DNA of 64,000 bases from Mycoplasmopsis bovis PG45. GTDB taxonomy: Bacteria; Bacillota_I; Bacilli_A; Mycoplasmatales; Metamycoplasmataceae. Below are positions 51,112-63,520 of the stretch, in pieces. The stretch covers positions 558,001 to 622,000 of the forward strand of contig NC_014760.1 of the NCBI RefSeq assembly GCF_000183385.1, written 5' to 3'. Numbering within the stretch: position 1 is the stretch's first letter; every line of letters starts with the position of its first letter. The position numbers were made by a program, and so were the translations under genes. The notes beneath the pieces were generated by a model. That model made no database searches. It saw only the letters and a program-made list of their open reading frames with translations, and had not been told where the DNA came from.

Positions 51112-52620
51112 ATGGAAAAATACATATTAACTTTAGATGAAGGTACAACAAGTGCTAGAACATTAATAGTTAATAAAAGAGGCGAAATTGTTGCTGTTGA
51201 ACAAGCAGAATTTACACAGCACTTTCCAAAAGAAGGCTGAGTTGAACACGATGCAATTGAAATTTGGAACACTCAACGTTCAACATTAGTTCAGGTGCTC
51301 AATAAATCAAAAATTAGTCCTGAGCAAATTGATTCTATTGGTATAACAAATCAAAGAGAAACTGTTGTTATTTGAAATAAAGAAACAGGATTGCCTATTT
51401 ATAATGCAATTGTTTGGCAAGATCAAAGAACAGCTGAATATTGTCAATCATTTAACAAAGAGCAACTTGAATTAGTAAAAGAGAAAACTGGATTAATCAT
51501 TAATCCCTATTTCTCAGGTACAAAAGTAAAATGAATACTAGACAATGTGCCTAATGCAAGAGAATTAGCTGCTGAAGGCAAACTAATGTTTGGAACTATA
51601 AATACATGACTTATTTATAGGCTTACTGGTGGAAAAGTGTTTGCAACTGACCATACCAATGCACAAAGAACACTTTTATACAATATTCACACTAATGACT
51701 GGGATAATGATCTACTAGAATTATTTAATATTCCTAGAAGCATACTTCCAGAAATTAAGTCTTGTAGTGAAGATTATGGAGTTACATTCCCACATTTATT
51801 TTCTAGAGATAATGCAAGCGAAATTAGAATAACATCATCAATTGGTGACCAACAAAGCGCTCTTTTTGGCCAGTTATGTTTAGAAAAGGGTCAATCAAAA
51901 ATTACATATGGAACTGGTTGCTTCATTCTAACAAACACTGGAAGCCAAATTGTTAAGTCAAATCATGGTCTTTTAACAACAATTGCATATTCATTCAAAG
52001 ACAAAATACTATATGCATTAGAAGGATCTGTAATGATAGCCGGTGCGGCTGTACAATGACTAAGGGATAACTTAAAAATTGTATATAGTGCCTTAGAAAC
52101 TGAATGATATGCTGGACAAGTTAATGATGACAGAAGAGTTTATGTAGTGCCCTCATTTACTGGCTTAGGTTCTCCATATTGAGACTCATATTCACGTGGT
52201 GCTATATTTGGTTTGGATAGAGGCACAAAAAGAGAACATATTGTTAGGGCAACACTAGAAGCTATTGCTTACCAGGCTAATGATGTTGTAAGCGCTATGG
52301 GTAAGGATATGAATGATCCTATTAAAATATTTAAGGTTGATGGTGGAGCATCAAATAATAAATTTATGATGCAATTTCAGTCAAATATTTCTCAATCAAA
52401 AGTTATTAAACCAGTAAACATCGAAACAACTGCAATGGGAGCTGCCTTTATGGCTGGCTTAGCTACTGGATACTGAAAGAGCATTGATGAAATAAAAGAC
52501 ACATACAAAGTTCACTTTGAAATAACCCCTGAGATTTCTGCTACCGAAGCAAATAAATTAGTTAAAGGTTGAAATGTTGCTGTAAAAAGAACATTCAACT
52601 GAACAAAGGACATCGAATAG
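51112..52620 (+). CDS. glpK: Glycerol kinase
   Basis: 502 residues, normal length. [20 protein letters not shown] (phosphate loop), [51 protein letters not shown] and [16 protein letters not shown] are the FGGY-family landmarks. It phosphorylates imported glycerol to glycerol-3-phosphate for lipids and for the glycerol oxidation pathway that yields H2O2 in many mycoplasmas. Several TGA Trp codons. glpF follows after 8 bases. Confidence 0.96.
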
Positions 52621-52628
52621 GAGAATTT

Positions 52629-53420
52629 ATGCATGTTACACCAATTATTCTAACTGAATTATTCGGCACAGCTTTACTTATTCTTTTAGGAAATGGAGTT
52701 GTTGCCAATACTTTATTAAAAGGAACAAAAGGCCAAAATGCTGGCTGAATAACAATTACTTTTGGTTGAGGTTTTGCCGTTTTAATTGCTGCCTTAATAT
52801 CATCAGCACTTGGTGGCGTAGCACACCTTAATCCTGCTGTTACAATAATGTCTGCTATCGCTAATCCTGGTTGAGGTTTTGAAGGAATTAGTCAAACTTT
52901 TATTCCGCCTTATGCATTGTTTATAATTGTCTTAATTGTGCAATTTATTGGTGCTGCTTTAGGCTCGGCATTAGTTGACTTGCTTTACTGAAAACATGTT
53001 AAAGAGACAAGCTTAAATGAACCTGAAGAATTTAAAAGTAAGTTCTTAGCAATGCATGCAACTGGTCCATCGAATAGAAACATTATTTTTAACTTTTTAA
53101 TGGAAATTGTAGGCACTTTAGTATTACTAATTGCTATAGTAGCTGTAGGACGTTTTGTTACAATTCCTTTTGTTGTCCCAATTGTCGTAGGTTTAGTAGT
53201 TGCTGTTATTGGTATGTCATTAGGTGGAACAACTGGATATGCAATTAATCCAGCTAGAGACTTATCACCTAGAATTGTTCACCAAATTATGAGAGTATCT
53301 AACAAAGGAAGCACAGACTGACAATACTCATGAATACCTGTTGTTGGACCATTATTAGCATCAGTACTAGTTGGTATATTTGTTAGATTTGCTCTTCCTG
53401 CTGCTTCACAGTACTTTTAG
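52629..53420 (+). CDS. glpF: Glycerol facilitator (aquaglyceroporin)
   Basis: 263 residues with six membrane helices and both pore loops: HLNPAVT and the second NPARD (AINPARDLSPR), whose Asp marks a glycerol-conducting GlpF rather than a strict water channel. It delivers glycerol to GlpK encoded just upstream, GGAGAATTT ribosome site overlapping the glpK stop region. Four Trp in TGA codons. Confidence 0.95.
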
Positions 53421-53438
53421 AAAATTCAACATAAAATT

Positions 53439-53475
53439 AAAAAAGCACCTGCATAAAAGTTAAGGTGCTTTTTTA
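53439..53475. terminator. Bidirectional terminator between glpF and aspS
   Basis: AAAAAAGCACCT...AGGTGCTTTTTT stem-loop between two convergent genes. Confidence 0.85.
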
Positions 53476-53500
53476 CTAAAATATTTACTGTTTTTAAAAC

Positions 53501-55204
53501 TTACTCATCTTTAAGCACTAAGCCTAATTCATCAAGTTGTTCCATAGTTACATCACTAGGTGCATCCATTAAAAGATCTTGATTTTTTGAGTTCTTAGGA
53601 AATGGTATGACATCTCTAATTGATTTTTGATGAGCCAAAAGCATTATTAATCTATCTAAGCCAAATGCAATACCACAATGTGGTGGAACACCATAATCAA
53701 AAGCTTTTAAAAATCAACCAAATTTTGATTCTTGTTGTTCCTTAGTTAAACCTATCAAATTAAACATCTTTTCTTGCATATTTTTATCATAAATTCTAGC
53801 GCTTCCGCCAGCAATCTCAAATCCGTTTAAGACCAAATCATAGGCAATTGCGTTAATTTTATCTATAGACAATTTATCTAATTCGTCTAAAGTGTGAGCA
53901 AATCTAGTAAAAGGATGATGAGCAGCATCTCATTTATTTTCGTCTTCATTAAATTCAAACATAGGTCAGTCAACTATTCAAGCAAAACGGTATTCATCCT
54001 TAGCATAATTAAACATATTATTTAACTCTACTCTGACTGCTCCTAAAGCTTGAGAAGCATTTTCATATGTATTAGCAACAACAAAATATGTGCCATCTTT
54101 ATTATCATTCTCGTTAATGAGTTTTTTAGCTTCTAATGGCACTTTTTTAGCAAAATTAGTTTGAGAAATTTCGCCATTTACCACTGTAAAATAGAATAAT
54201 ATATTCGCCTTGTTCTTTTTAGCAATTTCTTCTAAAATGCTAAATTCTTTTTTGTTAACAATTGAATCAACAAAAAGCATTCTCTTGCTTTTAGCATCCT
54301 TAATGATTGCAAAATCAGTTTCATTACAAAAATCATTTATGTCAGTGATTTTATATTCATATCTTAGATCTGGCTTGTCGCTTCCATAATCCTTAATTGC
54401 ATCAGCATACTTTATTTTTAGAAATGGTGTTTTTACTTTAATGCCTGCAGAAGACATTATTCTTTTTACTAACTTCTCAATAATTTTGTGGAAATCATCA
54501 ACATTTAAAAATGATGTTTCAATATCTAACTGCACAAATTCAGGTTGACGATCCTTACGACTATCTTCATCGCGATAACATCTAGCAATTTGATAATATT
54601 TTTCAAAACCAGAAATCATTAATAGTTGTTTAAATAATTGTGGACTTTGCGGAAGGGCTCAAAATTGGCCTTTATTTCTAGTAGCAACTAAAAAGTCCCT
54701 AGCACCTTCGGGTGTGCTTTTGGCTAAAGTTGGGGTTTCAATCTCAATGAATTCATTTTCATAAAGAAAATTACGAATTTCATGCATTATTTTTGCTCTG
54801 AACATAATTGTTTTTTGCATTTCAGGACGGCGTAAATCAAGATAACGATACTTTAGTTTTATCTCTTCTCTTACATCAATGTCATCTCTAATTGCAAAAG
54901 GTAATTCATTAACAGACTGTGATAAAACTTTATGTTTAGAAACTTTAATTTCTATATCACCTGTCGGAATTTCACTATTAGGACTAAGTCTTTTAACAAC
55001 AGTTCCTTCAACATACATTACACTTTCTTTTGTAACATTTAGGTCTTTTTCAAAGACACATTGGACAATTCCATACCTATCACGTAAGTCAATAAAAGTT
55101 AATGGTCCAAATCTTCTTTTATTTGAAACTCAGCCATATAGTGCAATTTTTTCACCTAAATTCTTTTTAGTTAAAAGTCCGTTCTTGATATATTTACTTT
55201 TCAT
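53501..55204 (-). CDS. aspS: Aspartyl-tRNA synthetase
   Basis: 567 residues. Anticodon-binding OB domain ([24 protein letters not shown]), class II catalytic core with [48 protein letters not shown] (split here, motif 2) and the C-terminal motif 3 GLDRLIML. Slightly shorter GAD insertion than in E. coli. Follows hisS after 68 bases, the conserved hisS-aspS pair. Confidence 0.96.
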
Positions 55205-55272
55205 AAATTCCTTTAAACAATATCAATAAATTTGTTAAAGAATACCTAATATTAGGTTATCTATTAAATCTA

Positions 55273-56589
55273 CTAAAAAATATCTTCTGATTCACCAATA
55301 AAATTCAATGCTTTTGCAACACCGCTCTCAGAAATTAAATTAAACTTAATTTTCTTGCCATTAAAAAGATTTTTTACAAAACAATAACCATTAGGATCTT
55401 TTTCGTCATCTGATATCAAATATTGAGCGCCATTCTTTTGGGCTTTTTCATATATTTTTTTACTTTTAATTGTTTCGTAAATAAAATTAGTTGAAAAGCC
55501 ATTGTCTCTTAATCCTTTCGCAATGCCAAATAAAAGAATCTTGTAATCTGGATTGCTAGTCCCAATAACAATGTCTATATTGTCTTCTATGTCTTGTGAA
55601 TATTCCTCACCTTGCTCAATTTTCATTATGTCAATCAATCTGTCAATACCCAAGCCTCATCCGGCTGCAAATAAATCAGGACCCCCTAGTTCTTTAACTA
55701 GATTTGAATATCTTCCTCCGCCAATTATAGTAGACTGAGAGCCAGCATCTTTAGCTGATGAAACAAATTCATAGACGATTTCATCATAATAATCTAAACC
55801 TCTAACTAATGAAAAATCTATTTCGTATTTAATGTTCAATATATCCAAAAGCATTAAAGTTTTCTTAAAATGATCGCGACTTTTTGAAGATAGAAAATCT
55901 TTAAGTTTCGGAGCTTTTTTCATAAAAGGTTTTTGCGAATCAACTTTATCATCTAGGATACGAAAAACATTGTTTTTAAGACGTTCTTGATTAATTGGGG
56001 TTAGTTCATCTTTGTATTGTTCTAAATATTTTCTTAATTCTTCTTGATATTTGTTTCTGCATTTTTGATCGCCGATTGAATTAATTTTTAAAACAAAACC
56101 TACACCTAATGAATCTAATAATTCGTAAGCCATATTGATAAGTTCAGCATCTTGATATATATTTAAATCACCGCTTTTGCCATCAATTATTTCAACACCT
56201 GCTTGGTAAAATTGTCTCATTCTACCTTTTTGTGGTTGTTCATATCTAAACATTGGACCATAATATGCAAACTTAGTGGTTCTTGGTCAAAATTCGTCAT
56301 TAATAACATGTCATTTATTTTCGATCAATGCTCTAATAAAACCCGCAGTTCCTTCTGGTCTTAGACTAAGGATACGGTTGCCTTTGTCTGTAAATTCATA
56401 CATTTCTTTGCTTACAATATCACTGCCAGCAACACTTCTTTTGTACAAATCAGCTGATTCTAAAATTGGGGTTTCAACTAAATTAAAGCAATTTAATTCA
56501 ATCAAGCGAAAAAACTCACGTAAAATTCCTTCACGTTTTTCAATGTCACTTGTTATGTAGTCGCTAGTGCCTTTTACTCTGTTAAACAT
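55273..56589 (-). CDS. hisS: Histidyl-tRNA synthetase
   Basis: 438 residues. VKGTSDYITSDIEKRE start, LRPEGTAGFIRA (motif 2 region), MFRYEQPQKGRMRQFYQAGVE, then LVRGLDYYDEIVYE and TIIGGGRYSNLV (His-binding loops), GWGLGIDRL-type motif 3, and the anticodon domain at the end. ATG at 56587-56589. Upstream of aspS in one operon. Confidence 0.96.
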
Positions 56590-56682
56590 ATTTCTCCTTA
56601 AAGCATACTTTAATACACAAATGTATATTTTTTACAAGTTTATAATTAAAATTAAATAAAAATCATATATATTAATATTTCT

Positions 56683-56701
56683 AATTATACATTGTATAAT
56701 T
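56683..56701. promoter_or_regulatory. Palindromic back-to-back -10 boxes
   Basis: AATTATACATTGTATAATT is a perfect 19-base palindrome with TATAAT on each strand, 5 bases apart. The plus box points to the APC permease gene, the minus box to hisS. The arrangement suggests divergent promoters that share DNA and could exclude each other. The rest of the 238-base gap holds only the two leaders. Confidence 0.5.
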
Positions 56702-56827
56702 TGAAAGTTATTTAATACTTAATCATAAAGCTTATTATTTTGGGTCTAATGACACCATAATTTGTCTTTTATAGCTTATTTATAGCCATATACATAAATT
56801 ATGTTATTTTCTTAGTAAAGGAGTCAA

Positions 56828-58498
56828 ATGAGCAAAAAATCAGATGCAATTGCTGATAATAATAGCAAAAAAATTTCATTTATTTCAGCAATGCTTATAA
56901 CAGTTGGTAGCTCTTTTGGAGCAGGCATTTTTTTTAAATCAAAAAGTGTTTTAGATAGCTCTCATGGTAGCTTAATTTTGGCCATATTTGCCTGAATTAT
57001 AGCTTCAGTGGCTGTTATATGTATTGCGTTAGCATTGGTAGAAATATCTTCAACTCATAGTGACAATTTATCACTAACTAGTTGAAATAAAGTATTTAAT
57101 AACCGGTTTGTATACAATGTTTCGAAAGATTTTAATACCTATGTCTGTTTGCCTCTTGTTTTTTTCTTTATTCCACTTTATAGTTTTATCTCCTTACAAG
57201 ATGGGCTTAAATTTTTAACTAATAAAACAGGCTTTGGAACTGGCCATGACTGAGTTATATGAATGTTTATTTCACTGGCACTTACATTATACTTTTTAAC
57301 AGCTCCAGCACTTTACTCTAAAGTCGGTGATATTCAAAATATAATAAGCTTAGCTATAAAATTAGTACCCCTTATTTTCATCACATTCTTAGGTTTTATT
57401 TTAGTGGCTACAGGCAAAGGTGGAGCATCAGAAGTTTCATTATTAGTTACTAAAAATCACAGCTATATTGAATTCATCAAACAAGGTAAAGGCATTGAAC
57501 ACTTTAATCACATTGGTGCTGGTTTAGGAATGTTTTTAGCTATTGCTTCAATTTTTTATGCATATGATGGCTTTTATGTTTCAGCAGGAATTCAGTCAGA
57601 AATGAAAGAACCAAAAAAGACACCAATGGCACTGTTTTTAGGGCTTTCACTTACAACTTTAATTTACTTAATTATCGCTATTTCAATGTCGATTAATGGT
57701 GGCTCATTTTCAAAAATGCATGCATATTCCATTAATTTAATGGGTCTTAAGGCAACTAATATTATTTTTGGAATAATGAACATTTTTATTGCAATTGGAG
57801 TTTTAGGAATTGCAAATGGCTTTGCAATGTGAATGCCTAGGTATATTGAAGACTTATTGATAAAAGGTGACCTACCTTTTTGAGAAAAACTTGCTCCAAA
57901 GGTTAATCCACGTAAACCAGTAGTAGGAATTATTTACTCGTCAATTATTTCTGTTCCGCTAATTATCATCTTTACATTAATAGGTGCATTAGGATACATT
58001 GATACTTCAAGCTATGGGACTGTTTATGACAGTACAATGTCTATGGCCAAGTTATATTCATTTGCTGACTTAATGGCAAATTGAAATGCCTTAGGATGCT
58101 TCTTATTAGTTGCTTTAGCTATCTATGGTGGAATAAGAAATAGAAAAACTAATAAAGTAGAAATACCAAGTAAGAAAAAATACTTTTTGCCTACTGCATG
58201 AATATCAATTTTATTTGTTGCATCTGCTATATTTATTAGTATACTTGTGCCAATAATAAACTTATTTTTATTAATTGGCATTGACCGATCGTTAATTTCA
58301 AATGTAGAGTTTACACAACTTTTAGTAGGCAGATTAATGCTGATTGTTGTATTAATTCTATTTGTAAGTTTATCAATTCTTCCAACAATTATTTTGAACA
58401 AAATCAGAACTAAAAAATTTGGTTCTATAGACAAGTACTATGAATACACCGAAGAAAAACTAAAATCACTAAAAACACGCTTAAGCACTATAAATTAG
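56828..58498 (+). CDS. APC-family amino acid permease
   Basis: 556 residues with about 12-13 membrane helices. The first helix carries ITVGSSFGAGIFFKSKSVL, the substrate-binding GxGIF motif of the amino acid-polyamine-organocation family, and YDGFYVSAGIQSEMKEPKKTP is the conserved loop after helix 6. It imports an amino acid or related solute that cannot be named from the sequence. ATG at 56828 with AAGGAGTCAA. Several TGA Trp codons. Confidence 0.9.
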
Positions 58499-58548
58499 CC
58501 TTAGAAGTTTATTTTATCTTATATATTAATCTATTTTGGAGCTTCTAT

Positions 58549-59004
58549 ATGAACTTTGAAGATATATTTATTTGCACAACTGATACAGTTACTGGCATAG
58601 GTGGGCCTGTTAATGAAAATACGCTAAAGTGTATTTATTACCTAAAAAATAGACCTATTAGTAAAAAAATAATAATTTTAGTTGGGTCAATAGAACAAGC
58701 TAGAGCATTTAAAGAGTGAAATAATGAAGCTGATGACTTTGCAGCCAAATATTGACCTGGTGCATATTCAATAATTGTTAATGGTCAAGGTTTTAGAATG
58801 CCCAATAATAGCCAGTTGTGCCAGTTTTTACTAAAAAATGGACCAATGTATGTTACTAGCGCTAACATTTCTGGTCAAGATCCAATCGATATATCAGAAG
58901 CTAATAAATACTTTCCATTAGTTAAAAATGTTTATGACTTTGGCAGAGGTAATAATAAAGCTAGTTTTATATATAACATTGATGAAAAAAAATGGATAAG
59001 ATAA
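58549..59004 (+). CDS. Short TsaC/Sua5-like threonylcarbamoyl-AMP synthase
   Basis: 151 residues, at the lower limit for the YrdC fold (E. coli TsaC 190). TTDTVTGIGG corresponds to the P-T-(D/E)-T-V-Y-G-L-G motif, YLKNRPISKKIIILV to the K-x-R-P nucleotide site, PGAYSIIV and YVTSANISGQ to the T--S-A-N-S-G core motif. It should make threonylcarbamoyl-AMP for tRNA t6A37. The N-terminal 15 residues usual before the first motif are lacking, so activity is likely but not certain. Confidence 0.85.
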
Positions 59005-60057
59005 CTATAAAAATCAGCTAATATTTGTACTAAAAACATATTAAAATGTATACTTTTAATAATAGAAAGCTGGACATAATATGACACTAAATGAAAAAAT
59101 TAAATACATTGAAGATAACAACTACATAAAAGGGAATCTCAATTTATATTATGCTTTAATTTCGATTTATTCATTTTTGTTTAGTGGATGCTTATTTTTG
59201 ATAATTTTCTTTTCTAGCCGGTGAAATTATTCATTAGTTCTTATGAGCAGAATTAGCGAAAAAAATCCATTAGGCTACCTAATTTCATTCTTAGTTTTCT
59301 TTGTAATAGGCCTGTTGTCATTTGGAATTTTATTTATAAACTGCTTAATGACTATTTTGATTAACAAACTATTTGATTTCAATATTTTCAGATCTTTTAG
59401 GTGTTTAAAAATAAAACTTTTTTTCAAAGGAAAATTCTATATGATGCTTAAACTTAATAAGGGAGCAGATGACCTTAAGCCCTATGAATTAGACTTTTTG
59501 GCATGAGTAAAAAATAAAGGATTTGTACTAAGTGATTCAAAAGCCATTTCATATTTATATGGAAATTACTGAAGAAAACCTAAGGTGTGAACCTTTATTG
59601 CTAACAACTCTAGAGCTATATTAAAAGACTATGAGATTTATGCTGGTGGCACTATTTTTTCAAAAGAGACCACTAAGTTAAAAGTCAAAGTTAATGAACA
59701 AGAAATGCACTTTTCTTTAGTTAAACTTATTCCAGATAAATATATAAAAAGCAAGTTAGCTACTAAAATTCCAAATTCGTCATGAACACTAGCATCTCTT
59801 ACTTTTAAGCTTATGAACACATTTTTAAAGCTAAAAGAAGATAAATATTCTGAAACATTGCTAGATATGGTTGAGAGACTATTTAATGACTTGGCTTACA
59901 TATTTAATAAAAAAATTATTTTTATTCCCAAAAAGCATTTAGATGTTTTCAAATCAAATTACATTTTCTGATTTTTTGATTCGTATTTTAGTAAAAGTGA
60001 TTTATTTAACTTTTGTAATGATGAAGACAAGGATGAATTTTTACAATTCTTAGATAA

Positions 60058-60063
60058 ATACTT
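60058..60063. repeat. Left target duplication ATACTT of the outer IS
   Basis: ATACTT also occurs at 63078-63083, directly after the right end of the outer IS. Confidence 0.8.
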
Positions 60064-61559
60064 TAAAAAATTCCCAATTTTGGACACTATATAATTTTAA
60101 TAATTTACTAAAAAATTCTTATTTTTGTCCATTAAATACATTAAATTATCTAAATAATTAAATTTTCTTAAATTTAGAGCTAAAAAAGCTCTATTTTTTG
60201 TTCAATTTCATTAAAGAAAAGTTTAAAAAATTAAAAATAGGTGGTAAAATAAATATACATGTATAGTGTTTAACACATAAAAAAGGAGATATAAAAATGG
60301 CCATTCCTAAAGACATATTAAAAATTCCAAGACCATCTAGTACCAGAGTAAAAGCAACCTCAAAAGAAGGTATTTATAATGTTATACAAAGAACATCAAT
60401 AAGAAAAAATGAAAAAATTATTCCTGTTGAAAAAGGAGTGATTGGAAAGATTATTAATGGTGTTTTTCAAAGCATAGAAAAGCAAACATATGAAGTAGAT
60501 ATTAAATCATATGGTTTATTTGCGCTAAATGAAAAATTAAACAATCATATCTTTAGAGAACTTTTAAATTTTTATGATTTTGAAGATGCTAGAAAATTAT
60601 ATGTTATAGCCTCTTTAAGAACTATGTTTTCAGATATTAAAAACGAACATTTAAAACATGAGTATGATACAAATTTTATTTCTGAAATATACCCAAAATG
60701 TGCACTATCACCAAACACTATCTCAAGTTTTTTAGAGAAAATAGGTAAATCTAGTTCGAAGATGGAAGACTTTATGAATAAAAGATTAGAAGAGTTTTCA
60801 AACCACTCAATAGTTATTGATGGTATGTTGAAAAACAATACATCAGAAACTAACATTTTCTCTGAAATGTCTAGAAAGTCTAGAACTAAAGGCGCTCAAA
60901 ACTTAAACCTTATTTATGCTTATGATATTAATGCACAAGAACCTGTTGCAAGTTCTGTTTACCCAGGAAATATGCTAGATTACACTGCTTTTAGAGACTT
61001 TTTAAGAACTTATAAGATTAAAAATGGATTCTTAATTCTTGATAGAGGATTTGATGATAAAGAATGTAAAAACTTAATGAGAGAAAAAAATATTAAATAT
61101 TTAATGCCTATAAAAATAAATCATACTTTTAAAAAATTTAATTTAAAATCTGGATTTAATTTCACTTTTACCTATGATGACGACACGATAAGAGCAAAGA
61201 AAATTATCATCAACAACAAATATTATCTTTGTTATAAATCAACCCTAACTGAAATGGTAGAAAAGAAAAATTTCATAAGTCGTGCACACAAAAAAGGTGC
61301 GTATGATGAAATTAAATTACTAGAAAGAGAAAATCTTTTTGGATTAATAATTTTTGAGTGTAATTATGATTTGGACTTAAAAGATATTTATGTCGCATAT
61401 AAAAAGAGATGAGAAATTGAATTGCTTTTTAAACAGTTTAAAAATGTGCTTGAACAAAACGAAGCAAATGTTCAAGGAAACTATAGATTATTAGCAACTG
61501 AATTTATTAACTTTTTATCTTCAATTATGCTTTGCAGAATAAAAAACCACCTCTTAATA

Positions 61560-62898
61560 CACTAGGACAAAAAAAGTAGACATCAGCAAATTTGCTGATG
61601 TTTTTTTTGTTGGAGATAAAAATGGCTAAGCAGTTAAGTGTTAATGAATGGAAATATTTGTTTGAAAAATACGAAAAATATAGATCTGGGGAACTCACTA
61701 AAAAATGTTTTTTGAATGAAATGATGAAAATAAAAAATGTAGAACACATTTCTGACGATCAATGAAAGAGATTAGTGAATAAGTATAAAAGATATAATTT
61801 AGGTATGAACATAGAATCAATGAGTGGAAGATCGCCTAAAAAAGGTAAAGGTTCCGGCAGGCCAAAAAAGACAAAATCAAATGATGAAATATTAGATGAA
61901 TTTTTAAATGATCTAAATAAAGAAGATTTGATAAAGATAATAAAAATAATTTCTACAGATGACGAAATTAAGAAGATAAAAAAGGACAAATTTAAAGAAA
62001 CGGTTACCAAAATAAAGAATTCATTTCCCTTTAAGGTATCGAATAAAGTTATTATGTCATTGCTTAAAATTAAAAAATCTACATACTATAAAAAGCTAAA
62101 AAAATTGAAAATGATTAAAGAAAAGAATCTTGAATTAGAGAACACTGTAGTTCAAGCTTTTAAAGAAACTGGAGGCATTTTCGGCAGAGAAAGATTGGCT
62201 GCTTATATTAGCAAAAATAAACAAATAAAGCTTAATTATAGGACTTTAGGTAGAATAATGAAAAAACTTGGACTAGTTTGTAGAATAAGAAAAGCAAAAA
62301 GAACAAAAGAATCTAAGAATGTATCTGTAACGTTTCAAAATATTGCTTCTCGTGACTATGATGGTATATATAATGATATCTATGCTACTGATGTTACATA
62401 CATACCTTCGCCAATAGATGTTGATCAAAATTTTGTATATATGTCGGCTGTTATTCATCATAAAACCAAAAAAATTTTAGGTTTTAACCTGTCTTTGTAC
62501 AATGATAATTCATTGGTTATTGATAATATTAAAAAAGTTAATTTTCCCAAAAATTTTGTTATACATTCTGACCACGGAAGTCAATATTCATCTAAAGAAT
62601 ATCTTCAGTTAATTGAAAGACTTAATGGAAAAGTATCAATGTCAAGAATTGGTAATTCCCTTGACAATAGAGAAATTGAATACTTTTTCTCAGTACTTAA
62701 AACTGAAATGTTTGAAAATTTTGAGAAAAGTGTTAAGAAAATGACGCTTAAGCAACTTGAGCGTCATCTAAATAGATTCATTGATTGGTATAATAATGAG
62801 CGAATGCTCAAGAAATTTAATTACAAAACTCCACATGAATTGTGAGTGGAGTTTTGTAAAAAATAAAAATTTAATGTCTATTTTTATTGTCCTAGTTT
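61560..62898 (+). mobile_element. Inner IS3-family (IS150 group) insertion sequence
   Basis: Imperfect inverted repeats near the ends: left ACTAGGACAAAAAAAGTAGA, right (reverse strand) ACTAGGACAATAAAAATAGA. A 3-bp duplication ATA (61557-61559 and 62899-62901) flanks it, which is the IS3-family size. Total 1339 bp with a single transposase ORF. All parts look intact, so it may be mobile. Confidence 0.88.
61622..62866 (+). CDS. IS3-family transposase, single fused ORF
   Basis: 414 residues in one frame, whereas most IS3 elements use OrfA/OrfB with a frameshift. Residues about 1-90 hold a helix-turn-helix DNA-binding part and a basic KKGKGSGRPKKTK linker. A charged helix follows, then IFGRERLAAYI and the integrase core: YATDVTYIPSP (Asp), FVIHSDHGSQYSS (Asp) and NSLDNREIEYFFSVLKTEMF (Glu). 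TGA Trp codons at 61762 and 62844. Ribosome site TTGGAGATAAA. Confidence 0.92.
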
Positions 62899-63077
62899 AT
62901 AAATAGTGGCGTTCTTGACAATAGAACAATTAGTGAAACTTTTAGATATTTATCGAAAATAATCAAGAAGAGAAAGTCTAGAAAAAGAGAAGAATGAGAT
63001 GATGTTGAAACATTAAAATATATTAAAGAATTGAAGTCTATTTTAAAAATATAGTGTCCAAAATTGGGAATTTTTTA

Positions 63078-63083
63078 ATACTT
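63078..63083. repeat. Right target duplication ATACTT of the outer IS
   Basis: Pairs with 60058-60063. Confidence 0.8.
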
Positions 63084-63471
63084 ACACAGATTCAAATACT
63101 GTAATGAAATTATCCCTTATTTTAAATCTCTTTTTAATGCGATAAATAAGGATGAAGAATTTAAAATAATAGTTGAAACTGCTATTAAATTGAACAAAAC
63201 TAGCAAACATCTTAATTTAACTAAAAGATTTAGAAGTATTGATGGTAAGATCAACTATATGCACGATAATTATCCTGAACCGATTACGCATGATTTAATT
63301 AAAATTCATATGTATGATTTTTGAAAAGAAGGCCAAAAGAATAATGAAATAGATAGCAGAATAATTCTGCTTAAAGAATTTAACAAGGCTTTGCAGAATA
63401 ATAAAATGAATGAAAGCAATAAGGCATAGTAGCTATTTTTATAGTTTTATTGGCAAAACTTTTTATGGAAT

Positions 63472-63498
63472 GAAGCATCAATAATGCTTCTTTTTTTA
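63472..63498 (+). terminator. Terminator after the interrupted membrane gene
   Basis: GAAGCAT CAATA ATGCTTC stem followed by TTTTTTT, about 40 bases after the stop at 63429. Confidence 0.85.
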
Positions 63499-63520
63499 AT
63501 TCATTTATCGTCTTACAATA

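Larger units (their letters stand above)
60297..63054 (+). pseudogene. IS4-superfamily transposase, disrupted
   Basis: Starts MAIPKDILKIPRPSS after AAAAGGAGAT. DDE elements: NHSIVIDGML and FLILDRGFDDKE for the two Asp, and YKKRWEIELLFKQFK for the Glu with the Y-R-E-K signature. The gene runs to 61559, is broken by the inner IS after LLI, and resumes at 62902 (NSGVLDNRTISETF...) to the TAG at 63052-63054. Excising 61560-62901 (element plus one ATA copy) restores one ORF of about 472 codons. Present form should lack the last 50 residues and carry a short foreign end. Confidence 0.88.
60064..63077 (+). mobile_element. Outer IS4-superfamily insertion sequence, interrupted by an IS3-family element
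   Basis: 29-base perfect terminal inverted repeats at 60064-60092 and 63049-63077 (outer end TAAAAAATTCCC), flanked by a 6-bp target duplication. Without the inner element it is about 1.67 kb. It carries one transposase gene, itself split, so this copy cannot move by its own enzyme. Confidence 0.93.
59081..63429 (+). pseudogene. Unknown two-helix membrane protein gene split by nested IS elements
   Basis: The 5' part (59081-60063) and the 3' part (63084-63429) join in frame once the IS and one copy of the 6-base target duplication are removed, giving 442 codons with no stop. The N-terminus has two membrane helices (about residues 24-46 and 62-90), and the rest is a cytosolic domain rich in Lys, Phe and Asn (MMLKLNKGADDLKPYELDFL, HLNLTKRFRSIDGKINYMHD). 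The present 5' ORF ends within the IS left repeat at 60094, so a truncated 337-residue protein may still be made. No family recognised. It lies between tsaC-like and rpsR in core DNA. Confidence 0.8.

Noticed and set aside
61557-62901. No target duplication for the inner IS when the boundary is drawn at CTAGGAC
   Set aside because: Shifting the ends outward by two or three bases gives a 3-bp ATA duplication, and removal of one copy restores the outer transposase frame exactly.
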